Source: a virus. Taken from it: a DNA stretch of 20,351 bases. Positions within the stretch are counted from its first letter, which is position 1, and each line of letters begins with the position of its first letter. This document shows, piece by piece, positions 13,600 to 20,351 of this stretch. Below the pieces are notes generated by a model that saw nothing but the letters and a program-made list of their open reading frames with translations, made no database searches and was not told where the DNA came from. The stretch is from positions 1-20,351 of the IMG/VR virus record IMGVR_UViG_3300043409_000892; one strand, written 5' to 3'. The translations under genes and the position numbers were made by a program.

Positions 13600-13826
13600 T
13601 AGAGCAGGCTCTCTTTGTTGCGTTTAGTCGCGGGTCGCGGTGCAGGCTGTACGTTTGCCACCACTAGCGGGCGGCCCTTCTTACGATCAGGACGATTCAG
13701 GATGTGCAGCGAAAGCTCTCCCTTGTCGGTAGTTAGCGTCTTAAACTCTCGCACTGCGGAATCGTAATCGGTAAAGCTGGCAAGGATTTCCTGCCCTTGA
13801 AGGATAACTGTAATTGGTTTAGACAT
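13599..13826 (-). CDS. Hypothetical protein between coat and neck genes (75 aa)
   Basis: Starts MSKPITVILQGQEILASFTD. The first 50 residues look like a small alpha/beta unit; the rest is basic and Pro-rich (PAPRPATKRNKESLL), suggesting a flexible nucleic-acid-contacting or docking tail. It follows the GC-rich hairpin behind the coat gene and is coupled to the neck candidate through TAATG. The position is one where head completion or head fibre proteins are common, but I do not recognise a family. Confidence 0.6.
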   Translation of the reverse strand: MSKPITVILQGQEILASFTDYDSAVREFKTLTTDKGELSLHILNRPDRKKGRPLVVANVQPAPRPATKRNKESLL

Positions 13827-13838
13827 AATCGGATATGC

Positions 13839-13871
13839 AAAGGGGCGGGCAGGGATTAGCCCACCCGCCCC
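13839..13871 (-). terminator. GC-rich hairpin 12 bases after the coat gene, terminator-like
   Basis: On the minus strand GGGGCGGG (13871-13864) pairs with CCCGCCCC (13849-13842), 8 bp, with an inner GGG/CCC pairing, followed by only three T (13841-13839). The short T-run makes partial termination or mRNA 3'-end protection as likely as full termination. Confidence 0.6.
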
Positions 13872-13883
13872 AGAGCTTAAAAA

Positions 13884-14762
13884 CTACTCAGCAACGATGC
13901 GGATCCCCATTTCGGTGCGGCCAGCCTGCACACCGTAAAGCACTCCAAAGGAGTACACTAGAGTTGCAGTTAGGTTGTCGTAAAAACGGCGGAACTGCAC
14001 GGGCAAGTTCAAGCCGGGAACGATAACGTCGGCAACTTCGGTGCCCATCTGCTGTGCGCCGGAAGCGTCAACGCGGCGAGCTGCCATCAGGAGCGCGCTC
14101 TTGTGGAACACGAACCCACCAAGGCCCTGGCCGTTTGCGTCAGCAAGGTCGGACTCGTACACGTCAAACCCAGCAACGCGGGGAATGTAGCCTTCGGTCT
14201 TTTCGCGGATAAAGCCGGGGAACTCAGCACTGTTCAAGCTCTTCACGAGGCTCGCAAAGTAGGTGGGGTTCAGCACCACCGCACGGCCCATCTGAGGAGC
14301 ACCAGCGGCGTTCAGCGTTGCGCGGAGGTCAGCCAAATCGTCCCGGTTGAAGTTGCCTGCGTTGATGCCGACGCTGTTGAAATTGCTGGAGGTCACCAGA
14401 TTCCACAGATCGGAAAACATCTTTGCGCCGGTTGCCTGCAACGCGGGCTCAACGAAAAGCTGGTTGAGGTCGATGGCAGACTTGGAACGCTCCAAATCAT
14501 TGAACCCGTAAGGGAATCCAAAGAAGTTGGAAAGCGTGATGGTCTTCGCGACGGTTTCAACCCCCTGGGGGCTGTAGCCGCTGGAGAGGTCCACGGCAGT
14601 CGGCTTCACGGGATAACGAGTCGTAACGGAAGCGCCTGCGGCAGAGATGTCTGAGGAGAAATCCGTGGCGATGCCGTTAAGCGGCGCAAACAAATTTTGA
14701 AGCGCGGGCAAACTTTCCTGTGCGATGGCTGCCAGGTTCACCCCGGCGATGGTATTGGGCAT
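13884..14762 (-). CDS. Major capsid (coat) protein
   Basis: 292 residues. Recognisable as a coat protein by length, by its place after protease and scaffold, and by HK97-fold-like segments: an N-terminal helical part, a probable E-loop region (VTTRYPVKPTAVDLSSG), a middle helix with ALQATGAKMFSDLWNLVTSS, and a typical P-domain/A-domain pattern (RAVVLNPTYFASLVKSLN, FDVYESDLADAN, GFVFHKSALLMAARRVDA). The end YSFGVLYGVQAGRTEMGIRI is also typical. It should form the icosahedral shell with the scaffold protein. No N-terminal delta domain is obvious. The upstream region is A-rich (CCCCAAAAACACAAGACC) without a Shine-Dalgarno sequence, although this should be the most highly translated gene. Confidence 0.85.
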   Translation of the reverse strand: MPNTIAGVNLAAIAQESLPALQNLFAPLNGIATDFSSDISAAGASVTTRYPVKPTAVDLSSGYSPQGVETVAKTITLSNFFGFPYGFNDLERSKSAIDLNQLFVEPALQATGAKMFSDLWNLVTSSNFNSVGINAGNFNRDDLADLRATLNAAGAPQMGRAVVLNPTYFASLVKSLNSAEFPGFIREKTEGYIPRVAGFDVYESDLADANGQGLGGFVFHKSALLMAARRVDASGAQQMGTEVADVIVPGLNLPVQFRRFYDNLTATLVYSFGVLYGVQAGRTEMGIRIVAE

Positions 14763-14785
14763 GGTCTTGTGTTTTTGGGGTTAAA

Positions 14786-15193
14786 CTAGCTGAGTTTGAG
14801 CGCGGCTTTGTGCTGCGCGTAAAAAGCGTTTCGGGCGTCGAGCGGGAGGTTGTTGTACTCGGCCCACAGTTCAGAAACTGACTTAGTGGCAGAGACTTGC
14901 TCGGATTGGATGGTAACGGGAGCCACGCCCAGGTTTGCCACGATGGCGTTTGCTTTTGCGGAAGCGTCGGCCTCGGCGGCTTTGACTGCATCAAGCGCCT
15001 TTGCCAGCTCAAGCTTTTCAAGCTGCGCAACGTCGAGCGCTGCGGACAGTTCTGCGGTCTTTGCTTTCAGCGCGTCGAAAGTCGCCACCAGTGCGGTGTG
15101 CTCTGCGCTAAGTGCGTTAAGCGCGGCCACGTCTGCCTGCGCGGCAGTAAGCGCGGCCAGCGCGTCGGTCAGGGTGTTCGGTAGGTGATCCAT
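14786..15193 (-). CDS. Putative capsid scaffold protein
   Basis: 135 residues, with a long Ala/Leu-rich coiled coil at about 8-85 (LTDALAALTAAQADVAALNA, then AELSAALDVAQLEKLELAKA) and a short distinct C-terminal part SVSELWAEYNNLPLDARNAF, then YAQHKAALKLS. Helical proteins of this size between protease and coat genes are scaffolds that guide shell assembly and are then degraded by the protease. In lambda the scaffold (Nu3) is nested in the protease gene; here the protease lacks that extension and the scaffold is a separate gene. It follows a strong hairpin and a possible -10 element. Confidence 0.7.
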   Translation of the reverse strand: MDHLPNTLTDALAALTAAQADVAALNALSAEHTALVATFDALKAKTAELSAALDVAQLEKLELAKALDAVKAAEADASAKANAIVANLGVAPVTIQSEQVSATKSVSELWAEYNNLPLDARNAFYAQHKAALKLS

Positions 15194-15208
15194 CTACCTA
15201 TCTGCAAA

Positions 15209-15214
15209 TGTATA
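15209..15214 (-). promoter_or_regulatory. Possible -10 element of a capsid promoter
   Basis: TATACA on the minus strand lies right after the terminator-like hairpin and 15 bases before the scaffold ATG. The preceding -35 position falls inside the hairpin and has no good TTGACA match, so this is weak. It resembles the TATACT before the terminase gene. Confidence 0.25.
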
Positions 15215-15216
15215 AC

Positions 15217-15253
15217 AAAAAGCCCGCCCCGAGAAACCAAACTCGGGGCGGGC
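15217..15253 (-). terminator. Strong rho-independent terminator-like hairpin between protease and scaffold genes
   Basis: Minus strand: GCCCGCCCCGAG (15253-15242), loop TTTGGTTT, CTCGGGGCGGGC (15233-15222), 12 bp perfect, then TTTTT (15221-15217). On sequence grounds this is the best terminator in the window, and it sits upstream of the capsid genes. Confidence 0.8.
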
Positions 15254-15277
15254 GAGGAGACAAATGAACCTAATCCA

Positions 15278-16093
15278 CTACATGCCCACCATACCAAGGA
15301 GCGCTTGATAAGCAAGTTCTTCCGTGCCGATGTCGTCAATCAGGTTGCCTAGCTTTGCCCGTGGCGCAAGGTAAGCTGCGCCGGTCATGTACTCGTCGGA
15401 CACGCGCCGGTTGCGCAGCACGTTGCCCCGGAACTGGTCAAAGCTGTCATCCACGAGCTGCTGTAAACTAGCACGCTGGGCGGGACTCAAGGACGGCCCC
15501 ATGCCTGCACCTTTGAGTGGCCCGCTCGTAATTGGCTCCCAGCTTAGTCCTTGCGCTTCGTACGCGGCAGACTGATCCAGCCAGGGAATGATTGTGCCGA
15601 TGGAACCCCAAGTTGATCCCACGGATCCGATGAGCCGATCGCAACTGACGGCGATGTTGTAGGCGGCAGAGCAAGCGGTGTCGTTTGAGTAGGCCACAAT
15701 GGGCACTTTGAGCGATTGGATGAGATCCACCACCTCAGAGCACCCGGTGCAGTTCCCGCCGGGGGAGTTGATCTCCAGCATAATCCCGCGCACGTTGGCC
15801 TCCACTGCCTCTTCGATGTCCTCGGTGATCCACTCGTAATCCCACGCGCCACAGCATGCCTCCAGTGCGGAAATGCCTTTGGCAAGTGTTCCGTCAATGC
15901 AGATGTGAGCGATCCCTTGCCCATCAATTTCCATCTCTTCGCGCTTGTTCATCATCCCCGCCATCTTCTCATAGTCGTCGCCATTGGCACGGACAAGTCG
16001 CCCCTCAACTAGCTGGCGGACCGCTGCGTAGCCACCCGGGGTGATGAGCCAAGGACGGTAGAAAACTTGCTCGATGACGCGCTGGAATTTCAT
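15278..16093 (-). CDS. S49 (SppA/lambda C-type) capsid maturation protease
   Basis: 271 residues. The Ser/Lys dyad of family S49 is readable: Ser142 in NDTACSAAYNIAVSCD and Lys194 in EPITSGPLKGAG, 52 residues apart as in B. subtilis SppA. The oxyanion segment EINSPGGN (about 107-114) and SIGTII (164-169) also match. The C-terminus KLGNLIDDIGT (247-257) is the usual S49 end. It degrades scaffold and trims portal or coat during head maturation. Lambda C is much longer (439 aa) because it carries the scaffold; this one ends soon after the protease fold. It overlaps the portal stop through ATGA (16093-16090). Confidence 0.9.
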   Translation of the reverse strand: MKFQRVIEQVFYRPWLITPGGYAAVRQLVEGRLVRANGDDYEKMAGMMNKREEMEIDGQGIAHICIDGTLAKGISALEACCGAWDYEWITEDIEEAVEANVRGIMLEINSPGGNCTGCSEVVDLIQSLKVPIVAYSNDTACSAAYNIAVSCDRLIGSVGSTWGSIGTIIPWLDQSAAYEAQGLSWEPITSGPLKGAGMGPSLSPAQRASLQQLVDDSFDQFRGNVLRNRRVSDEYMTGAAYLAPRAKLGNLIDDIGTEELAYQALLGMVGM

Positions 16094-17589
16094 TCGGTGG
16101 GGGAAGTTGTCGGCGGGTTGCCGTTGGGGGTGAGCAAGCCAAACACGTCACGGCTAAGTCCTGAGCGTTGGACGCGCTTGTTAATCTCCAGTTCCTCGCG
16201 TTCAACCTCGTCTAGGTGCTCTTCCAGAGTTTTGGAGCCCGACGCCAGAATGTCAGTCATGCTGCGCATCCCTGCGCGGTAGGCTTCAATGGCGTCGCGG
16301 CTGGCGTAGCCGCTGTCAGCGGTAAGCCTGGCGGGCTCTGTAAAACGGAACTGGTAAGCGCCACCGCGGGAAGCGTCGGCGCCGGTGTAGGGCGGCAGCA
16401 TTCCCATTTCCACGAATTTGGCGATGGCGTAGGCGCACCGGCGCTTACAAAACGCCGCCAGGTAAGCGTGCCGCTCAGAGGTGATGCGGTTAACCTGTTC
16501 GAGCACGATGCGAGCGGATGCGCCCCCTAACTTGCTCATGTCCCAACCGAACTCTGGGGGCCACTGAGCTGCGAGCAGTGCGTTGCGGATAAGCCGTTCC
16601 TGTAGTCGGTCCTGAGCCTCCGTCGGGATTTTGGCGTCAATCTGGTTGATGGATTCACCAACTCCTGCGGTCAGGTACTCGATGCGCCCGCCAGCCATTG
16701 GCGTGATGCGAAGTCCTGGGCCACACTGCGGCACTGTGTTTTCGGAAAGCGCTTGGTACGCGTCGGATGCGTCGGCCATGCCTTGCTGGTTGGTGACAAG
16801 TAATCCAATCTTGGCAGCCATGCGGGATGCGGACTGGATGTCGTCGCCTAAGTCTTTAAGGGAAAGCAGATCGCGAATGGCAGGAGCAAACGCACTGATC
16901 CCGCGCACCTGGTCCACCTCGCGCGGATCCATCGTCAGCATGCACGCCTGGGCGGGAATGTCGCGGTCCTCGGATCCGTCGGACGCCTCGCCCAGCACGC
17001 GGTAAGCCACTGCGCGGTTGGTCTTGGAAAGAATGACGCCGTTGTAAATCCGCAGCCCACGATACCGGCCGGACTCTAAAACGCCTTCGTCATTACGGCT
17101 TCCAATCTGGTGCCACGGCACTTGTTGCAACTGTGGATAGCCGGTTGACGCCGTCGTCAGGATCGTCAGCAGATCGCCTTCACGGTCGATGGCGGTGGAC
17201 TCCAGCCGGAGCCCTTCCCACCACGTCTTCCCATCAATGTACGCAATTTGGAACCAATCCAAAAGCATCGCCTCGGCTTGTTTTCCCCATTCCTTGTCCG
17301 CTCCGACAAAAAGAGGTCGCATCGCCATCCCTACGGACAGCATGGATTTTTGATCTATCGCGCTATTGACAAGGCCATTATTCCAATACAGTTTCCTTGC
17401 CGCGCTGTTTAGCGTCCTCCACTCAGAGATGTTAAGCTCTTTGGAAATGCTTTGGGTGTGCGTCCTCCAGTAGGGTTCGCCCCAGACGCCCCCTTCAATA
17501 AGCCGCTGTCTGCGGTAAGAGTCGTATGCTCCCTGCACCTTTGGCCCCTTAAAGCCCATCAAGGTTTTGAGTTTGTCAAAAAGGCTCAT
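16090..17589 (-). CDS. Portal protein (lambda portal family)
   Basis: 499 residues. Conserved landmarks of the lambda gpB family are seen in order: an N-terminal SISKELNISEWRTLNSAARK segment, the ESTAIDREGDLLTILT region (about 132-147), WHQIGSR, DPREVDQVRGISAFAPAI and PPEFGWDMSKLGGASARIVL. The protein forms the dodecameric channel at one vertex through which terminase pumps DNA, and later the head-tail connection. The C-terminus is charged and possibly coiled (LEEHLDEVEREELEINKRVQ). Its ATG overlaps the stop of the gpW-like gene (ATGA), and its stop overlaps the protease start, so the three are translationally linked. Confidence 0.9.
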   Translation of the reverse strand: MSLFDKLKTLMGFKGPKVQGAYDSYRRQRLIEGGVWGEPYWRTHTQSISKELNISEWRTLNSAARKLYWNNGLVNSAIDQKSMLSVGMAMRPLFVGADKEWGKQAEAMLLDWFQIAYIDGKTWWEGLRLESTAIDREGDLLTILTTASTGYPQLQQVPWHQIGSRNDEGVLESGRYRGLRIYNGVILSKTNRAVAYRVLGEASDGSEDRDIPAQACMLTMDPREVDQVRGISAFAPAIRDLLSLKDLGDDIQSASRMAAKIGLLVTNQQGMADASDAYQALSENTVPQCGPGLRITPMAGGRIEYLTAGVGESINQIDAKIPTEAQDRLQERLIRNALLAAQWPPEFGWDMSKLGGASARIVLEQVNRITSERHAYLAAFCKRRCAYAIAKFVEMGMLPPYTGADASRGGAYQFRFTEPARLTADSGYASRDAIEAYRAGMRSMTDILASGSKTLEEHLDEVEREELEINKRVQRSGLSRDVFGLLTPNGNPPTTSPTE

Positions 17590-17852
17590 ATAAAAAACGC
17601 CTGCGTGCGGCGAATAGGCCCGTTAATGCCTGCGGCCTTGTAGTTTAAGGCCTGCTGCGCTAGCATGATGACATCCATCGGGCTGAGTGTCCCGCCCACA
17701 TTGAACTGGAACGCGGCGCCGTCGATGGACGACGAAACCAGCGAACTCTTCCCGGCCAGTACCAAATCAAACTTGCTGGCGACGATGGCGCGCAACTCGG
17801 CCACGTCCCGCGTCAGGAAAACTTGGAGTAGGAGTCTTGTATCGGGAGCCAT
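17586..17852 (-). CDS. gpW-like head-tail connector candidate
   Basis: 88 residues located between terminase large subunit and portal, the exact slot of lambda W (68 aa). The N-terminus is helical (LLLQVFLTRDVAELRAIVAS); a beta hairpin with SSSIDGAAFQFNVGGTLSP follows, then a second helix (MLAQQALNYKAAGI), an order similar to gpW. The assigned role would be sealing the portal after packaging and binding the next connector protein. It follows a bidirectional terminator, so it may be the first gene of a new transcript; AT-rich DNA (TTATAAAAG) lies just upstream. The family call rests mainly on position and layout. Confidence 0.6.
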   Translation of the reverse strand: MAPDTRLLLQVFLTRDVAELRAIVASKFDLVLAGKSSLVSSSIDGAAFQFNVGGTLSPMDVIMLAQQALNYKAAGINGPIRRTQAFFI

Positions 17853-17876
17853 CTACAAAAGAGCGCTTTTATAAGC

Positions 17877-17919
17877 AAAAAGCCCGGACATCTGCACACG
17901 CAGAGCCGGGCCGTTTTTT
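17877..17919. terminator. Bidirectional rho-independent terminator between terminase and connector genes
   Basis: GCCCGG (17882-17887) pairs with CCGGGC (17906-17911), and TCTGC (17891-17895) with GCAGA (17900-17904). A T-run follows on each strand: TTTTT on minus (17881-17877) and TTTTTT on plus (17914-17919). Confidence 0.75.
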
Positions 17920-17965
17920 CGTTGTCCTTGCCAGCAGCCCCTTTTGAGGTTGTTGAGCGGTCAAT

Positions 17966-19744
17966 CTACTCTGTGACGGCAGGCTCGTCAACCTCCGGCG
18001 CGGTGCTCGCCATATCCGGCAGGATGCCAAGGATCTGCGCGGCTAGGACGTTCATCGCTTCTGCGTCCCACATATGGTTGGGGCGGCCTGTTGCGGTCCA
18101 CCGAAGGCGGGTCTTCTTGGTCCGCTTGTCCACAGTTGCCCGCTTGCGCTCGCTGTTGAGGTGCCGGACGTATTCCGGCGGCGCGTCCTGCGGAAACTCC
18201 CATACGGGCGACCCCGTGTTGCGAAGGTTGGCAAGGATGTCTTTGATCGGGTCCGACGCCCAATAGAAAAAGGTCACAAACACGCGCTTGCCATTCTGGT
18301 CTTTGTACGTCGGCGCAACTACTCGATCCGGTGCCGAGTAATACCGGCGAATTGGTTTACCATCAGGCCCTCTCACGGTGAATTGATCTTCTGCGCGCCC
18401 AATGAGCGCCGTCCACCCGTAGCGGGCGCAGGTGTCGTAGATGCGCCCATGAAACGAATTGCCAGCGTCGAGCAAGGTGCGCTTGTCGGGCACCTTGAGC
18501 CTAGTTTGGATCTCGCGGAGCTGGTCCACCGTGAGAATCTTCCCCGCCCAGAGTAGGCGAGAATGCCCGTCTTTGAGCCACACCCGGCAGATCCCCCAGT
18601 AGTGATCCTGCTGGCAGTCCACCGTGAAAACGCGGGCGGCCTCCTCGGGCATTGGCCTGCCATCTTGCCACTCGTTTTGGAAGTACTCGCTGGCCTCCAG
18701 TTCGAGCGCCGGCAGTTCCTCCTCAAGTTTCCAAGGTTCCGCGAGCCGCTGCATTCGGAAGTCTTTGGTCGGCTGTAACACCCCGAGGTGTCGAGCGTCA
18801 GATGCCTGGCACCACTGAATCACCAAATCAGCCCACCGGATCCAATACACGGACTGAGCCGACACGCGCCGGGATCGGTAGCCTTCGACGTGGTCGTTGC
18901 CCTCGGTCCTCCACTCGCTGCGTTGGGTTAGCGCCCGCCTGGCTGCCGTCGTGTCTGGCGTAACGTGCCCGCAGTGGGGGCATTCATGCCGCACCGTTTT
19001 GACGAGCGCGCCCCAGTTCCACTCGCCCGACTCGTTTTTGGCTTCGTCGTATTTGATGTCGGTCCACGCTGGCTTAACCCACTGACTGCACCCTGGGCAG
19101 GAGTGGCACCACTGGAACTCCTCGCCAGATCTCCACTCCTCGGTCAGTTGGTGCGGCTCCTCAAAGCTCTGGCTGGTCAGCAGCGCGTAACCGTTCCAAC
19201 GGTCGTGGAGTCGCTTCTTAAACTGCGTGATGAGGTCGCTGTACTGCCAGCACTCATCCAAAAAAAGAACCTGCACGGACTTTTCTTGCGCGTTGCTGGT
19301 GTTTGCGCCTCCCAACATTAAAGGCATGTGCGGAAAATAAATGCCGTCCTTCTTCGTGTGATGCCGGTTCGTCGGCATCAATCCCCGCAGCGGTTCACAC
19401 GCGTTGAGCACCGGGAGCAACCTGGTTGCCATCCACTCGGCCGAGGTCGCGTCAGTCTGGGTAATACTCAGCATCGGCCCAGGCTGCTGTGCCACTGCCC
19501 AGCAAACCAGCGCCTCCAGTGCGGTAGACTTGCCTGCCCCAGTACACGCCTGGACGAATGTCTGGCGACAAGAAGGGTCGGCAAAATCAGCAAACACCGC
19601 GTTCCACCACGGCGCCGTGCCGCGGTCAAAGTGCGTCGAGCGGGAGCTGTGCGGCAGTCGGACGTATTGCTCGAGCCAGTCTAGCGGGTCGCCTGAATAG
19701 GCGAGTCGGATCCCGATGCAGGATCCTTCGGAAATCGGGTTCAT
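17966..19744 (-). CDS. Terminase large subunit (lambda GpA family)
   Basis: 592 residues. ATPase half: Walker A ACTGAGKS (66-73), with Lys72, and Walker B VLFLDE (159-164). A zinc-ribbon-like set follows: CHSCPGC (213-219) and CPHC (255-258). Nuclease half: Asp376 in FTVDCQQDHYW, LLDAGNSFHG (Asp426) and Asp560 in PNHMWDAEAMNVLA, matching the three-acid RuvC-like nuclease of GpA terminases. It cuts concatemeric DNA and drives packaging through the portal. GpA-type motors usually cut at cos, so cohesive ends are expected (inference). It starts within the stop of the small subunit (ATGA at 19744-19741) and is followed by a terminator. Confidence 0.95.
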   Translation of the reverse strand: MNPISEGSCIGIRLAYSGDPLDWLEQYVRLPHSSRSTHFDRGTAPWWNAVFADFADPSCRQTFVQACTGAGKSTALEALVCWAVAQQPGPMLSITQTDATSAEWMATRLLPVLNACEPLRGLMPTNRHHTKKDGIYFPHMPLMLGGANTSNAQEKSVQVLFLDECWQYSDLITQFKKRLHDRWNGYALLTSQSFEEPHQLTEEWRSGEEFQWCHSCPGCSQWVKPAWTDIKYDEAKNESGEWNWGALVKTVRHECPHCGHVTPDTTAARRALTQRSEWRTEGNDHVEGYRSRRVSAQSVYWIRWADLVIQWCQASDARHLGVLQPTKDFRMQRLAEPWKLEEELPALELEASEYFQNEWQDGRPMPEEAARVFTVDCQQDHYWGICRVWLKDGHSRLLWAGKILTVDQLREIQTRLKVPDKRTLLDAGNSFHGRIYDTCARYGWTALIGRAEDQFTVRGPDGKPIRRYYSAPDRVVAPTYKDQNGKRVFVTFFYWASDPIKDILANLRNTGSPVWEFPQDAPPEYVRHLNSERKRATVDKRTKKTRLRWTATGRPNHMWDAEAMNVLAAQILGILPDMASTAPEVDEPAVTE

Positions 19745-20241
19745 AAACCAGCAAACCCTTGCCGTGCGTTAGCCTTGAGCAACTCAATCCGGCTTCTGAG
19801 CTTCGGTTGGATTTCAGCTTCGGTCAGCCCCGCAAGTTGCCCCGGCAAATCGCCCACCAGTGCGTCCAGCTCGGAGCACCAGACTGACACCACCCGCGTC
19901 GCAGTTTCGCGCATTTCGGCAGCGGGCACCAGTTCGCCTTTCTCCCGCCCGATGATGATGGAGAGGCGTTCGATCTCTTTTGCCAGCTTCTGGGTGCGGG
20001 CCTCTTTGTAGTCAAGCACCGGCTCGGCAGTTGTTGCCGGACTGACTGCCTCCAGTTTCTTCCTGCGTAATGGAGGCTCTATGATGCGGTCCTTCGTATA
20101 GGTCTTGCGCCACGCTTCTTGCTCTTCTGTAGACCAGTCCCTGTCAAAGCCGTGCTTTTCCCAAAACTGCACGGACGAAGCGCTTACGCCAAAATGTTTG
20201 GCGACCTTGGAATACGATGCTCGTTTATTCTGATTTGCCAC
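19741..20241 (-). CDS. Terminase small subunit (Nu1-like)
   Basis: 166 residues with a GTG start at 20241-20239. The N-terminus has a winged-helix/HTH-like DNA-binding region (SYSKVAKHFGVSASSVQFWE, about 9-28) and the middle a coiled helix (YKEARTQKLAKEIERLSIII, about 77-96) followed by GELVPAAEMRETATRVVSVW, the layout of Nu1-type small terminases. The protein binds the packaging site and positions the large subunit. It is the first gene of the late block. A sigma70-like promoter ends only a few bases before the GTG, so the mRNA may be nearly leaderless. There is no Shine-Dalgarno sequence. Confidence 0.88.
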   Translation of the reverse strand: MANQNKRASYSKVAKHFGVSASSVQFWEKHGFDRDWSTEEQEAWRKTYTKDRIIEPPLRRKKLEAVSPATTAEPVLDYKEARTQKLAKEIERLSIIIGREKGELVPAAEMRETATRVVSVWCSELDALVGDLPGQLAGLTEAEIQPKLRSRIELLKANARQGFAGL

Positions 20242-20249
20242 AACGCAGT

Positions 20250-20276
20250 AGTATACCGGCAGATATTGCCGGTCAA
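20250..20276 (-). promoter_or_regulatory. Promoter for the terminase operon (-35 TTGACC, -10 TATACT)
   Basis: Minus strand: TTGACC (20276-20271), 15-nt spacer, TATACT (20255-20250). The spacer is shorter than the usual 16-18 nt. A start about 7 nt downstream would fall at about 20243, only 2-3 bases before the GTG. Confidence 0.55.
20255..20273. promoter_or_regulatory. Perfect 7-bp inverted repeat spanning the promoter spacer (operator or terminase-binding candidate)
   Basis: ACCGGCA (20255-20261), 5-base centre GATAT, TGCCGGT (20267-20273). It overlaps both the -10 and -35 boxes, as repressor operators often do. It could also be a small-terminase binding site. Confidence 0.55.
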
Positions 20277-20302
20277 TACCCTACTAGTCTGGTAGCCTAT
20301 GG

Positions 20303-20331
20303 CCGTTTTTTGCCGATTGCACAAAAAACGG
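20303..20331. repeat. Perfect 10-bp inverted repeat upstream of the terminase promoter
   Basis: CCGTTTTTTG (20303-20312) and CAAAAAACGG (20322-20331) around a 9-base centre. It is either a regulatory or cos-type site, or a terminator of an upstream gene outside the window. It is the only other structure in the gene-free stretch 20242-20351. Confidence 0.6.
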
Positions 20332-20351
20332 TGACACGTCCTCAACATCAC

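Noticed and set aside
14103-14654. 183-codon plus-strand open frame
   Set aside because: Antisense shadow of the coat gene, with no coding features of its own.
18074-18556. 160-codon plus-strand open frame opposite the large terminase
   Set aside because: High-GC shadow of a fully conserved gene, with no support.
1-20351. tRNA genes, insertion sequences and integration genes
   Set aside because: I looked for cloverleaf-like segments, transposase motifs and integrase motifs and saw none.

Overview
The window is the late (morphogenesis) region of a siphophage-like tailed phage or prophage. Every gene I can support reads leftward on the minus strand, from the small terminase subunit near the right end to a phosphoesterase cut by the left edge. 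Packaging and head genes are lambda-like: a Nu1-type small terminase, a GpA-type large terminase, a gpW-sized connector, a lambda-type portal, an S49 capsid protease, a separate scaffold-like coiled coil and a coat protein. No chromosomal genes, tRNAs, integrase or lysogeny genes are present, so free phage and prophage cannot be told apart. The host is not identifiable. Almost no start codon has a Shine-Dalgarno sequence and start upstreams are often A/T-rich, which fits hosts such as Bacteroidota, Cyanobacteria or some PVC-group bacteria (inference).

Layout in transcription order. 20351-20242: promoter and inverted repeats, the expected place of a cos site. 20241-17966: terminase genes, ending at a bidirectional terminator. 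17852-15278: connector, portal, protease. 15253-13842: a capsid block (scaffold, coat protein) with a GC-rich hairpin at each end. 13826-11862: neck and tail-completion candidates, two paralogous tail-tube-like proteins and one unknown gene. 11865-11300: a tail assembly chaperone with a clear -1 programmed frameshift (A AAA AAC, stop codon, strong nested stem-loop), equivalent to lambda G/GT. 11307-9215: a basic minor tail protein and a short tape measure protein. 9210-6486: tail-tip or baseplate proteins of unknown family on unusually AT-rich DNA, plus a Cys-rich miniprotein. 6473-1210: a fibre cluster with a collagen-like protein, two fibres sharing an N-terminal domain, a MAHFAK-type fibre-associated protein, and two adhesins with large polyglycine-rich C-termini. 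1209-210: a holin-like protein and three small, partly overlapping genes. 206-1: start of a metallophosphoesterase-like gene.

Genes are packed with ATGA, TAATG or few-base junctions, implying translational coupling. The noteworthy signals are the frameshift cassette, the hairpin-bounded capsid block, the nearly leaderless promoter with a palindromic spacer before the terminase gene, the tandem tube-like paralogs, and repeated junction DNA between fibre genes.
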